A DNA stretch of 58,875 nt from Rheinheimera baltica DSM 14885 (GTDB lineage: Bacteria > Pseudomonadota > Gammaproteobacteria > Enterobacterales > Alteromonadaceae), in NCBI RefSeq assembly GCF_000425345.1, contig NZ_AUDG01000025.1:1-58875 (forward strand). The letters run 5' to 3'. Each line of letters opens with the position of its first letter. Position 1 is the stretch's first letter. The position numbers and the translations under genes were made by a program. The notes below the pieces were generated by a model. It saw nothing but the letters and a program-made list of their open reading frames with translations, did not search any database and was not told the origin of the DNA. This document shows positions 38,055 to 46,326 of the stretch, one piece after another.

Positions 38055-39029
38055 CTAGCAGCTGGTATTAATGCAGTCGCGGCCATCGGCCTTGGCCCGG
38101 TACAATGCCGTATCGGCAGCACACATTAGTGCCGTACTGGTTCGGTATTGGCCATTAATTTCGGTGGCAATACCCTGGCTAACCGACACACTTAGTGTTG
38201 CCGGTAAACCGGCATCAACAAAGCTTAGTTCACGCACCGCAAACTGAACATCGCGGGCAACTTGTAGCGCGTTAATCTCGTTATGGTTTGGCAAAATAAG
38301 GGCAAACTCTTCTCCACCATAGCGCGCGGCTAGTTTAGCGTCTAACGGCATCGCCTGTATTATCGCGCCCGCCACTTTGCGCAAGCAGGCATCGCCCTGA
38401 ATATGACCATAGTTATCGTTAAATTGCTTAAAGTAGTCAATATCAATAATAACCACACTGAGCGGCCTTCTGGCTTCTGTACATTTTTGCCAGTGGTTTT
38501 CCAGCTGTTCATCGAAGGCACGACGGTTAGCAAGGCCGGTTAGCGCGTCAGTAGCCGCCAGCTCGCGCAGTTTATTGCATTCCGCTTTATAGCGGGTTAA
38601 ATCCCGCATTACTAACACTAAGCGCGGTTCTGGCTCGGGTAAAAACGATACCGACAGCTCAATGTCTTTTACTTCACCATCTGCGCAGCGCAATGCCATT
38701 TCAGTAGGCCCGGCCTGCAACGATAAAATACGTTTTGCCACAATATTTACCAGGCCGTTATATTGCTGGTGGCAGCGGCTGACTAAAAACTCCGGCCATT
38801 TACGGCCAATTAAGGGCCTGGCAACGCAGTTGAGTAACAGTGCCGCTTTTGCATTAGCGCACTCAATCACCCCATCCGGGCTAACCACTAACACCGCTTC
38901 TGCCAGGTATTGAATAAAGCCACCAACATCCATCCCGGCTGGCGAGTCAATATTGATGGTGTCGCCCCAAAGCGCGTCATCGTTTAAGGCTTCAGGCAGT
39001 ACTTGGCGTTTACTCTGCGGTGTTGTCAT
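38055..39029 (-). CDS. PAS-GGDEF diguanylate cyclase
   Basis: A 324-aa cytoplasmic enzyme expected to make c-di-GMP. A PAS domain (about residues 34-145) precedes the GGDEF domain (about 155-320) with intact active site RYGGEEF (235-241), the nucleotide loop TDALTGLANRRAFD and a Mg-binding DIDYFKQFND. No inhibitory RxxD site precedes GGEEF. No membrane segment. Its first 65 codons and leader are repeated almost unchanged at 42157-42351. Confidence 0.9.
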   Translation of the reverse strand: MTTPQSKRQVLPEALNDDALWGDTINIDSPAGMDVGGFIQYLAEAVLVVSPDGVIECANAKAALLLNCVARPLIGRKWPEFLVSRCHQQYNGLVNIVAKRILSLQAGPTEMALRCADGEVKDIELSVSFLPEPEPRLVLVMRDLTRYKAECNKLRELAATDALTGLANRRAFDEQLENHWQKCTEARRPLSVVIIDIDYFKQFNDNYGHIQGDACLRKVAGAIIQAMPLDAKLAARYGGEEFALILPNHNEINALQVARDVQFAVRELSFVDAGLPATLSVSVSQGIATEINGQYRTSTALMCAADTALYRAKADGRDCINTSC

Positions 39030-39125
39030 CGGGTTATCTCACTATCGTTAGCTCAACTGCTGCAAACTTTAGTCTTTACTACGCGCAGGAACCTTCCGAC
39101 AATCTTCTCATTTAAGCTATTGATT
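39030..39125 (-). repeat. Shared leader sequence, copy 1 (upstream of diguanylate cyclase)
   Basis: Nearly identical to copy 2 (42352-42447) and recognisably similar to copy 3 (40844-40934). Conserved features include CTGCTRCAAACT and ACCTTCCGAYAA (39091-39102). It lies directly upstream of a start codon, so a promoter or operator role is likely. Confidence 0.7.
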
Positions 39126-39129
39126 TTTA

Positions 39130-39164
39130 AACAACAAAAAGCCCACCTCGGGGCTTTTTGTTGT
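39130..39164 (-). terminator. Rho-independent terminator after the 116-aa protein gene
   Basis: Long stem AACAACAAAAAGCCC/GGGCTTTTTGTTGTT. On the minus strand a T-rich stretch follows. A similar hairpin sits at the equivalent place in the duplicate (42452-42485). Confidence 0.85.
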
Positions 39165-39205
39165 TTTATTTCAGGATGAAATTATCCTTTTACAAAAATA
39201 TAAGC

Positions 39206-39556
39206 TCAGCATTTACCAAAAGATTTTGACACAACAACAATACCGGCAACGCTTACGCTTACTTTCACACCCATTGGAATACCCCAGTGGGTGCAAATAG
39301 TTAAACATGCCTGTGCCACTTTACCATCAAATGAAATAGGTACAGGAATGCACTTACTTCCAATACCTAATGGCAGGTTTATGCAGGCTTTACCATTTGC
39401 AATGGTGACAGTGATGCACTCAGCCAATAGTGCAAGATGGCCATCATCTTCTGAGATGGTATTCGCTTGCGGCAGGTTTTGAGCATTGTAGTGATTGCTC
39501 GCTGCTTCGATGGCTTGTTGTACTGCTTGATCTGAAAAAGACGGATGCTTAGTCAT
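39206..39556 (-). CDS. Unrecognised 116-aa Cys-containing protein
   Basis: I do not recognise this family. It starts after AAAGGAAATTTTATT and has an acidic, helical N-terminal half and a hydrophobic, beta-rich C-terminal half with six cysteines (AECITV, KACINL, SKCIPV, QACLTICTHW, FGKC). No signal peptide or membrane segment is clear; the valine-rich tail (VSVSVAGIVVV) could be a strand or hairpin. It is the last gene of a three-gene minus-strand unit with two PixA/AidA-like proteins and is followed by a strong terminator. Confidence 0.65.
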   Translation of the reverse strand: MTKHPSFSDQAVQQAIEAASNHYNAQNLPQANTISEDDGHLALLAECITVTIANGKACINLPLGIGSKCIPVPISFDGKVAQACLTICTHWGIPMGVKVSVSVAGIVVVSKSFGKC

Positions 39557-39664
39557 AATAAAATTTCCTTTATTTACTTAACGACAGATTGTCGTAAATG
39601 TTTTTTTAAGCTAAATAAAACCGGGTCGCTTCTTAAAGGGGCCGTAAAGCTAATACTTACGGTG

Positions 39665-40135
39665 CTATGCTGTGCAAGTTAAGAACGGGTCCCACCAAAA
39701 ATATTTAGTTGGGGCACTTCCCACGGAAACACCAATTTTAATTTGATATGTGCAGTTGCCCTGCAACATAGCGGTACCTAACCACTGGTATGGAGAAGTG
39801 TCGGGTTGTTTAGTAGGAAAACCAAAGTTGCCAAATATGTTAGTACCATTTGAAACTTCAAAGCCGATGATTTCTACATGGTCACCTTGGGCCCCCATCG
39901 CGTCGATGGCTACGGCATTAAAAGCCACACCAAAGCCAGCAGTTAATTGGGTGCTAAGCTCTAGCCCACCTTCGCCAGAGCTGCCGCCTGCAACATTATT
40001 GTCCATCATATAAACGCCGGTTCCAGCGTAAGCACCATTGGTTTGGCTATACAAGTAAACTGTATCTACGGCGATATTGATCACTCGGCTGGGAACTACC
40101 GCAGGTGCGCTAAATTGACGCATTAATTTGTTCAT
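39665..40135 (-). CDS. PixA/AidA-like (inclusion-body family) protein A
   Basis: A 156-aa protein resembling the PixA/AidA inclusion-body family (small, abundant cytoplasmic proteins, some quorum-sensing controlled). Supporting signs are the early strand NIAVDTVYLY, the central SGEGGLELSTQLTAGFGVAFN pattern corresponding to the family's GxG-L-x-G-V stretch, and the C-terminal YFWWDPFLT, like the family's FxWDPxI end. No signal peptide. Ribosome site AAGGAATATTACAC. Similarity is by pattern memory, so medium confidence. Confidence 0.55.
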   Translation of the reverse strand: MNKLMRQFSAPAVVPSRVINIAVDTVYLYSQTNGAYAGTGVYMMDNNVAGGSSGEGGLELSTQLTAGFGVAFNAVAIDAMGAQGDHVEIIGFEVSNGTNIFGNFGFPTKQPDTSPYQWLGTAMLQGNCTYQIKIGVSVGSAPTKYFWWDPFLTCTA

Positions 40136-40181
40136 GTGTAATATTCCTTAATTATTTAATACTCAATGTTAAAGACGAAAA

Positions 40182-40595
40182 TTACTGTGTAACCGGCGTA
40201 ATGGTTACCGGCAACGTCACCGTGATTTGGTTATCACCGTCAAAACTGAACTGAATGTTCGAGTTAACACTGCCCCCCACCGTTGATTGGGTAAGCTTGC
40301 CAGTAAACACGTTGGGCATGCCTGCTACTGGTGCAGGCGGCTGCTCCCAGCCAGACTCCGCGCCAACATTCGTAATAGAAAAATCGCCGGTGTATTGAGG
40401 ATCGATAGGCAAGACAGTCCAACACACATTGCTTGATGTAATGACGTTGGTATGGAGATTTGCGCTACCTTCACCAGAAGATTGTTGCGAGCGGTTAGAA
40501 ACGGCGTAACATCCGCGAGTAGAGCCCTGCGCTAACGCATTCACATCTACCCATACTTGAACGAATACCGTGCATTGATTAGGTGCAATAGACAT
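40182..40595 (-). CDS. PixA/AidA-like protein B
   Basis: A 137-aa paralogue-like protein in the same unit. Shared signs with protein A are an early beta strand (VFVQVWVDVNAL), SGEGSANLHTNVITSSNVCWTVLPID and a beta-rich C-terminus (IQFSFDGDNQITVTLPVTI). It lacks the WDP end. The ATG at 40595 is chosen because GAGGAATAAT lies just upstream; an upstream start at 40607 has none. First gene of the unit; a diverged leader copy lies about 250 bp upstream. Confidence 0.5.
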   Translation of the reverse strand: MSIAPNQCTVFVQVWVDVNALAQGSTRGCYAVSNRSQQSSGEGSANLHTNVITSSNVCWTVLPIDPQYTGDFSITNVGAESGWEQPPAPVAGMPNVFTGKLTQSTVGGSVNSNIQFSFDGDNQITVTLPVTITPVTQ

Positions 40596-41073
40596 ATTAT
40601 TCCTCACTTAAGTTTGATAACGACTTTCCTACTCATTTGGCTTTTCGGAGATCGCCCATTTTTTCAGTGGTGTATGATCCACTACAACGGTAAAGCGGTT
40701 TGCATTCCACTGGCCTGCGTCTTCTCAAACCTAAGCAAAGGAGCCAAAACTGCGCAGCCAACGCCGATAATTTGAAACAGTGGTTTTAAAACAGCTACCT
40801 GGCTGAGAGAAACAATGAGGTAAGCGTGATATGTAGCTACCGTCAGGTTATCTCGCACAGCGGGTTAGACTGCTACAAACTCTAGCCCCCACAATAGAAA
40901 TAACCTTCCGATAACCTTGAGTTATAAGTTGTTGTTTTTATGTGAATGTAAATAATTTATCAATCGAATATCGTCTAATGCTGTGCTTTATAGCTTGAGG
41001 ATAAAAACAGGGTTGGCATTAACGGCTTAATTAAGGCCTTTTAACAGGCATCGCAGGTGTAATGGAAGCCAGC
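40596..41073. other. Gene-free stretch upstream of the PixA-like unit
   Basis: No gene is supported in about 480 bp. It contains the diverged leader copy 3 (40844-40934) and AT-rich sequence toward 41070, where the RAYT element's direct repeats begin. An ORF at 40557-40775 on the plus strand has no family signs. Confidence 0.5.
40844..40934 (-). repeat. Shared leader sequence, copy 3 (diverged)
   Basis: Aligns with copies 1 and 2 over about 90 bp with many substitutions; the motifs CTGCTACAAACT and ACCTTCCGATAA (40903-40914) are kept. It precedes the PixA-like three-gene unit instead of a diguanylate cyclase. Confidence 0.55.
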
Positions 41074-41199
41074 ATCAAATTAGGGTCAGAACAAAATAAA
41101 ATAGTCTAAGCTTAAACACACTTCTTATAACGAAAAATCAAATTAGGGTCAGAACAAAATAAAATAGTCTAAGCTTAAACACACTTCTTATAACGAAAA
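41074..41199. repeat. Two 63-bp direct repeats on the left of the RAYT gene
   Basis: Identical units 41074-41136 and 41137-41199, each starting ATCAAATTAGGGTCAGAAC. The segment AAATTAGGGTCAGAAC occurs in inverse orientation on the right side of the gene, so it marks the element ends. Confidence 0.9.
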
Positions 41200-41207
41200 A
41201 TTATGCT

Positions 41208-41903
41208 ATGGCCAGACTGCCCAGAGTGCATTTAGCCGGTGTGCCGGAACACATTATTCAACGCGGAAATAACCGCCAGCTTTGTTTTGCATGTGACGAA
41301 GATTTTGCGGCATACGCCCACTGGTTAAAGGAGTACGCCAACAAATTTCAGGTGCATATGCATGCCTGGGTGTTTATGACTAATCACGTGCATTTGTTAT
41401 GCAGCGCTTCAAATAGCTCTGGCATCAGCCTTATGATGCAAAGCATGGGGCGGCAATATGTCCGTTACTTTAATCAGCGTTACCAGCGTAGCGGTACCTT
41501 GTGGGAGGGGCGCTTTAAATCTTGTTTAGTGCAGGAAGAGCGCTACCTATTGGCAGTGTATCGCTACATTGAAATGAACCCAGTGCGGGCAGGCATGGTG
41601 GCATCGCCGGCAGACTACAGCTGGTCAAGTTACGCTATCAATGCATTGGGCAAAACTTCGGCATTGTGTAAGCCGCATTCCTGCTACCTGGCGCTGGCGA
41701 AAAACGACGCTGAGCGACAGCAAGCCTACCGCGGTTTGTTCAGTCAGATGGATGAAGCACTGCTGGCTGATATTCGCAGTGCAGCGAAAAGTGGCATGGC
41801 GCTGGGTAATGAACGTTTTAAGCAAGAAGTGGCCGACTTAACAGGGCGGCGGCAGCACCCTGAAAAACGAGGCAGGCCAAAAGGACAGGGTAAACCGGCC
41901 TGA
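41208..41903 (+). CDS. REP-associated tyrosine transposase (RAYT, Y1_Tnp)
   Basis: A 231-aa HUH-superfamily single-strand nuclease. The metal-binding HUH motif is N59-H60-V-H62 (TNHVHLL), the probable nucleophile Tyr lies in YRYIEMNPVRAGM (118/120), and the start MARLPRVHLAGVPEHIIQRGNNR is typical. C-terminal basic region (GRRQHPEKRGRPKGQG) should bind REP hairpins. Full length, so probably active or recently so. Confidence 0.93.
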   Translation: MARLPRVHLAGVPEHIIQRGNNRQLCFACDEDFAAYAHWLKEYANKFQVHMHAWVFMTNHVHLLCSASNSSGISLMMQSMGRQYVRYFNQRYQRSGTLWEGRFKSCLVQEERYLLAVYRYIEMNPVRAGMVASPADYSWSSYAINALGKTSALCKPHSCYLALAKNDAERQQAYRGLFSQMDEALLADIRSAAKSGMALGNERFKQEVADLTGRRQHPEKRGRPKGQGKPA

Positions 41904-41978
41904 TTGCGCTTAATTTTGTTCTGACCCTATATATTATCGACTTATCCACCCAGCCAGGTTACGCAATTTAAGATATTA

Positions 41979-42149
41979 AGTGTCCACTAAAATTAAGTGG
42001 ACACTTAAATTAGAGCGTCAACCTGTGTTCGCCGGACGCTTACCTTAATTTTGTTCTGACCCTAAATATTCTAGTGGACACTTAAATTAGAGCGTCAACC
42101 TGTGTTCGCCGGACGCTTACCTTAATTTTGTTCTGACCCTAAATATTCC
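41979..42149. repeat. Two 77-bp direct repeats and hairpins right of the RAYT gene
   Basis: Units begin GTGGACACTTAAATTAGAGC at 41997 and 42074. Each contains an AGCGTC...GACGCT hairpin (REP-like) and ends in TTTTGTTCTGACCCTAAAT. Preceded by an inverted repeat AAGTGTCCACT/AGTGGACACTT (about 41978-42006). These are the probable substrate structures of the RAYT. Confidence 0.85.
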
Positions 42150-42156
42150 TATATAT

Positions 42157-42351
42157 TAACAGCGCCGCTTTTGCATTAGCGCATTCAATCACCCCATCCG
42201 GACTAACCACTAACACCGCTTCTGCCAGGTATTGAATAAAGCCACCAACATCCATCCCGGCTGGCGAGTCAATATCGATGGTGTCGCCCCAAAGCGCGTC
42301 ATCGTTTAAGGCTTCAGGCAGTACCTGGCATTTACTCTGCGGTGTTGTCAT
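42157..42351 (-). pseudogene. Truncated duplicate of the PAS-GGDEF gene (5' end only)
   Basis: Codons 1-65 match the gene at 38055-39029 with two amino acid differences (R8C, N26D). Reading frame then passes into RAYT-element sequence (IYRNI) and stops at 42139. The catalytic domain is missing. The homologous stretch continues upstream through the leader and terminator hairpin, so a DNA segment of roughly 320 bp is duplicated. Confidence 0.9.
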
Positions 42352-42447
42352 CGGGTTATCGCACTATCGTTAGCTCAATTGCTGCAAACTTTAGCCTTTA
42401 CTACACGCAGGAACCTTCCGACAACCTTCCGATTTAAACCATTGATT
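42352..42447 (-). repeat. Shared leader sequence, copy 2
   Basis: Near-identical to copy 1 (39030-39125), including ACCTTCCGACAA at 42413-42424, at the same distance (62 bp) from the start codon. Confidence 0.75.
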
Positions 42448-42451
42448 TTAA

Positions 42452-42485
42452 GTAACAAAAAAGCCCCTGACGGGGCTTGTGTTAC
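42452..42485 (-). terminator. Terminator-like hairpin after DP-EP-like gene
   Basis: Stem GTAAC...AAGCCCC / GGGGCTT...GTTAC; equivalent in position to the hairpin at 39130-39164. No clear T-run on the minus strand beyond the stem. Confidence 0.6.
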
Positions 42486-42518
42486 ATTCAGAATAGCTTA
42501 TTAAAACAAAGCTCAGAA

Positions 42519-42890
42519 TTACTTTGGTTCGTTTTTAACTTGTGGGTCTGGGCTTATTAGCATTAATGAATTGTTGTTATTGGTTAAAATGAATTGAAAC
42601 TTGGTCGTACCTGGTGTCTGGTCAGTATCAATCATCTGCAATTGCATACCATCGGAAGAAACTTCAACGCTATCAATTACGCCATCGAAGGGGGTTAAGA
42701 AACCGGCGCTGGCAAATTTCAGACCTCTGCCTGTATCATCAATTAATTGGTACGTTATTGTTTCGGCTTGTGTCACCGTAACATCACCGTCGTATTGCTG
42801 TCCTTCACTGTTTAAATAGTTAAAAGCCGGTTCGCCATTTACCAGGCTAACAACAACTTTTACTAATTCAGTGGCTTGAGTGGTTGGCAT
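42519..42890 (-). CDS. DP-EP (DUF1888)-like small protein
   Basis: A 123-aa protein with no signal peptide, beta-rich, ending LISPDPQVKNEPK. The DP...NEP tail and the central TPFDGVIDSVEVSSDGMQLQMIDTD fit what I recall of the DP-EP/DUF1888 family of small marine gammaproteobacterial proteins, whose function is unknown. It starts 25 bp after the STAND-type regulator gene and is almost certainly in its operon; ribosome site AAGGAAATACAAGC. Confidence 0.6.
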   Translation of the reverse strand: MPTTQATELVKVVVSLVNGEPAFNYLNSEGQQYDGDVTVTQAETITYQLIDDTGRGLKFASAGFLTPFDGVIDSVEVSSDGMQLQMIDTDQTPGTTKFQFILTNNNNSLMLISPDPQVKNEPK

Positions 42891-42915
42891 TGCTTGTATT
42901 TCCTTATGGTTGTTA

Positions 42916-45900
42916 TTAAAAATAAATATTTACGATACCGTTTTGCTGCAGCAAATCAATCACTTGAGGGTGACTGTCTAACTGTCCCAAACAATCTAGC
43001 GCTTTAGCGTAATTAATAGTGTAGTTAGGGTTTTTGTTTACATCGATAATCACAGATAGGTTATTCTTGACTTGCTGGCAAAGCAAACTAGCTGCTTCGC
43101 GCTGTCTATTGGCAACTAAGGCTTTGGCCTGCAACAGTTGGCTCTCAGACAAGTAACCAATATAAGTTGTATTTTGTGGATACTGAGCGACAAGCCGATC
43201 AGAGGCCGCACTTGCCAAATCCGCATAAGACTTACTTTGCTCAAATAACGCAATACTCTGAAATTGTTGTGCTGCAGTAATCAACAATCTTGTCATTATT
43301 TCTTCTTTGTTAACTTCCGAGAGCACCTGCTGATCGGCTTGTAATGCCAGTTTGTGTGTTGAAAAGCGACTCACTATCTGTTCAGCAGTCACTGGGGTTT
43401 TAAACTTAAAAGACTGAAAGTAATAGTAATGCTTACGTCGTTGCCAAATGCTGTTTTGCGGATCTTGTTCCAAAGCTTGAGAGATAGTGTTGAAAGCCTG
43501 TTGGGCTTTCAACTGTGACTCTTCATAATTCCCCGTGTAATGCAATAAACTCGCTAAGATCTGATAACTACTGGTCAGAATGTCCAATAAGTAAGGTTCA
43601 GATACGGCCTTGATGTCTTCAAGCTTCTGTTGAAGCTCTTTTTGTAGCTCAGTTTGAAGTTCAATTGCATGAGTAAGGTCTCCTTGAGAAAGTGCAGCGC
43701 TTGCCAACCAGGAGCGTGTATCTGCTATATCAGCGAGCAGTTGACCACTATCAGGCTGTTGCTTTTGCGCCAATAATTTCAATCGCAACGATTCTTCAAA
43801 ATGTTTTTCAGCTGCAGCAAATTCTTGCAAGTTCATCGCCAGCGAACCCTGTGAGTTGGTGGCGTAGGATAGCTCCATAATGGCATCGATATTATCCGGT
43901 GCCAGTTCGTACATGCGCTGGCTGTACTGGTAATACAGCTCAAACTCCGGTTGGGTGGCCTCCCAGTTACTGGCGTCGTAGTGTATTTGTCCCAGCCAGA
44001 AGGCATTGGCACCAAGGGTTTTTAACAGCTCCAAATTATTCGGTTGCTCTACCAGCACGGCTTCTAGTTGCACGCGAGCGGCTTGCAATGCCGCTGTAGC
44101 TTCGTCGGTTTTACCGCGTGAATAAGCTACTTCACCCATGGCTTCAAGCGTTTGGCCATGTTGTAAGCGGGCTTGGGTACTTAATGCCGAATTGTCCACC
44201 GAGTAATCGGTAAAGTATTCCAGGGCTTTGTTGCTAATACCGTCGAGCAAGTCCATGCGGCCGATACTGCGCAGTTTGTCGGCAAAGTCACCTACCATAA
44301 ACCCCAGCAGGTTCTCTGCTGCCAGGCGCTTTTGCTGGGCTTGCTGTTCAGCGTTAAAGCTGCGCACACTCATGGTAATCGCGGTGACAGTGAGTAAACA
44401 CAACAACACCATGGTGCTGCGCCAGGTCCAGCGCTTTAAGCGGGCTTTATTGGCTGACACCTGAATAAAGCGCAGCTCGTCGGCGTCGAGCAAAAACAAA
44501 CTGTTGTTTAACAGGGTTTGCGCTTCTTGCAGTGGCTTACCGTCGGCGAGTAAATAGGCACTGTTTTGCTGTTCTGCCTGCCAGCGCTGGGTTAAATGCA
44601 GCAAGCGGCTTTTTACGCTAAGGCTATGGTGGTGCTCGCTGATCCAGGCCGTTGCCCGTGGCCAACGCCGAAGCAAAGCCTCGTGCGCGATGCTAAAACA
44701 TGGCTCACCATTTTGCAGATGCGAGACAAACAAGCGATGTTCTACCATGGCATAGACCAAGGCACGTTCAGCGTCGGTTTGCAGCTGCTGCACCCGGCCA
44801 CTGCGGCTGGTTATGCTTTTTTCATCTTCCCTAAGCGTGACCAGCATTGACAGCACACGTGGCAAGCTGGCTTTTTCTGCCGCCCCCAGCGCACTAATGG
44901 CCTGCTCGGCATTTTTACCTATGGCGCCTTCAATGCCGCCCAACGCCTGGTATATCGACACTAACAACTGGTTGTCGTTGCTGCGCTGTAAATACAGCTC
45001 CTGCAAGGTGTATTGCAGCATGGGTAAGGCGTCGGGGTTACTGGCCGCTTCACTGCAGAGTATTTCATCCAGCGGCGTAGCCGTGGCGGGGTCGGTATCG
45101 AAACTCAGGCCTGCAGCCAGCGCGGGTAAGCGTATCATTTGTAGTAAATCGGCCCGGCTGGGGGCAGCTAAGTCAAAATGCGCGCCTTTTGCCTTGCCGG
45201 CAATTAAGCTGGGGTAATCGACCAATAGCGGGTAAAACTCGTTACGACAAGCGCTAAGCACCAGCACAGCGCCGCTGGTAGCCAATTGCTCTAACAGCTG
45301 GGTAAATTGCTTACGTTCGTCTGTGCTAAATATCGGTGACGACAGCAGTACCTCTAAGCGGTCAACAAACAAGGCAAAACGCGGCTTACTGCCAGCGCCT
45401 TTGGGCAATTGTTGTACGCAGCGCTGTATCACCTGCTCTGGGGTTGAGATAAGCAACCCGGCCAGGCTTTGAGCGCTGTCGCCGGCAAACACCGGCGTGT
45501 CGTTAATGTCCCAATCCAGCATGGCACTGGCTAAATCGGTAAATAGCTGGTTTGGTGCCACATCGGCCAGGTCCATACTGCTGTATGACATCACCTGCAC
45601 CCCGTTGTAACCGCCGCTTTGCATTAAATTGGGCATAACACCGGCGTTAATCAGTGACGACTTACCACTGCCACTGGGACCAAGTAACAAGCAGAACGCC
45701 CTGCCATACTGTATTTGCTGGGCGATGCGCTGCAGTAAGGTATCAATTTGGGCACCACGGCCAAAGAACACGCTGGCATAACGTTCGTCATAGGCTTGCA
45801 AGCCGGGAAACGGCGAGCCCTGCTGCCAGCTATGCGCTTGCACACTTTGATCTTGCCCCAGCGGAAAGCGCACCTCTGCCACGGTACGGTAACCGCGTTT

Positions 45901-46176
45901 ACGGATGGTTTCTATGTAGCTGGGGTTAGTGGCGCTATCGCCCAATGCTTTACGTAATTGGGTAATGGTTTTATGCAGCGGGTTGTCACCGGTGTCGGTA
46001 CCGGGCCAGCACTGGCTAACAATGTCATCGGCGCTAACTACCTCGCCTGCATGCAAGCATAACAGTACCAGCACATCCATCGCTTTAGGTTCAAGCTGGC
46101 ATAGCTGTTTACCCCGACGCAATGTATTTGCTGCAGGCTCTACCTGCCAGTCACCGAAGAAAAATGTTTCGCGCAT
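42916..46176 (-). CDS. Membrane-anchored winged-helix/STAND NTPase/TPR regulator
   Basis: A 1086-aa one-protein signalling system. Domain order: OmpR/CadC-type winged helix (about 1-105, LRRGKQLCQLEPKAMDVLVL, RKALGDSATNPSYIETIRKRGYR); nSTAND1-type NTPase (about 121-560) with the hallmark SPFPGLQAYD...FFGR and Walker A GPSGSGKS (166-173); one membrane helix (about 585-603); then TPR-like helices to the end (LQHGQTLEAMGEVAYSRGKTDEATAALQAARVQ region), probably periplasmic. Inferred to sense a signal through the TPR part and control genes through the winged helix. Divergent from the fpr-like gene, and likely co-transcribed with the DP-EP-like gene. Confidence 0.85.
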   Translation of the reverse strand: MRETFFFGDWQVEPAANTLRRGKQLCQLEPKAMDVLVLLCLHAGEVVSADDIVSQCWPGTDTGDNPLHKTITQLRKALGDSATNPSYIETIRKRGYRTVAEVRFPLGQDQSVQAHSWQQGSPFPGLQAYDERYASVFFGRGAQIDTLLQRIAQQIQYGRAFCLLLGPSGSGKSSLINAGVMPNLMQSGGYNGVQVMSYSSMDLADVAPNQLFTDLASAMLDWDINDTPVFAGDSAQSLAGLLISTPEQVIQRCVQQLPKGAGSKPRFALFVDRLEVLLSSPIFSTDERKQFTQLLEQLATSGAVLVLSACRNEFYPLLVDYPSLIAGKAKGAHFDLAAPSRADLLQMIRLPALAAGLSFDTDPATATPLDEILCSEAASNPDALPMLQYTLQELYLQRSNDNQLLVSIYQALGGIEGAIGKNAEQAISALGAAEKASLPRVLSMLVTLREDEKSITSRSGRVQQLQTDAERALVYAMVEHRLFVSHLQNGEPCFSIAHEALLRRWPRATAWISEHHHSLSVKSRLLHLTQRWQAEQQNSAYLLADGKPLQEAQTLLNNSLFLLDADELRFIQVSANKARLKRWTWRSTMVLLCLLTVTAITMSVRSFNAEQQAQQKRLAAENLLGFMVGDFADKLRSIGRMDLLDGISNKALEYFTDYSVDNSALSTQARLQHGQTLEAMGEVAYSRGKTDEATAALQAARVQLEAVLVEQPNNLELLKTLGANAFWLGQIHYDASNWEATQPEFELYYQYSQRMYELAPDNIDAIMELSYATNSQGSLAMNLQEFAAAEKHFEESLRLKLLAQKQQPDSGQLLADIADTRSWLASAALSQGDLTHAIELQTELQKELQQKLEDIKAVSEPYLLDILTSSYQILASLLHYTGNYEESQLKAQQAFNTISQALEQDPQNSIWQRRKHYYYFQSFKFKTPVTAEQIVSRFSTHKLALQADQQVLSEVNKEEIMTRLLITAAQQFQSIALFEQSKSYADLASAASDRLVAQYPQNTTYIGYLSESQLLQAKALVANRQREAASLLCQQVKNNLSVIIDVNKNPNYTINYAKALDCLGQLDSHPQVIDLLQQNGIVNIYF

Positions 46177-46326
46177 AATGGCTTGTATCTAATTATTTGC
46201 TGTACAACATAACATGCTGCGGCAGAATAGTTTAGCCCCTTGGTAACATCTGATGTTTGTCAGATAAAGGCTTGAGTATCAAGCTAACTTTGCTAGGCTA
46301 AAGCCAGAGCAGCAAAAAGGAAACAT

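Larger units (their letters stand above)
41074..42149 (+). mobile_element. RAYT-type element with repeated inverted ends
   Basis: A tyrosine-transposase gene bounded by duplicated end sequences: 63-bp repeats on the left and 77-bp repeats on the right, in which AGGGTCAGAACAAAAT is present in opposite orientation on the two sides. The right boundary coincides with loss of the diguanylate-cyclase duplicate at 42157, so the element (or its insertion event) truncates that copy. Exact ends are estimated. Confidence 0.65.

Noticed and set aside
39575-39607. Hairpin ACGACA/TGTCGT between the 156-aa and 116-aa genes
   Set aside because: Short six-bp stem; T-run is on the plus strand only, so it is unlikely to end the minus-strand transcript.
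40557-40775. 72-codon plus-strand frame near the PixA-like unit
   Set aside because: No ribosome site or recognisable family; overlaps the start region of the 137-aa gene.
46177-46326. Fourth leader copy upstream of the STAND regulator gene
   Set aside because: Only scattered short matches (for example GTTTAGCCCC) were found; below what I consider reliable.
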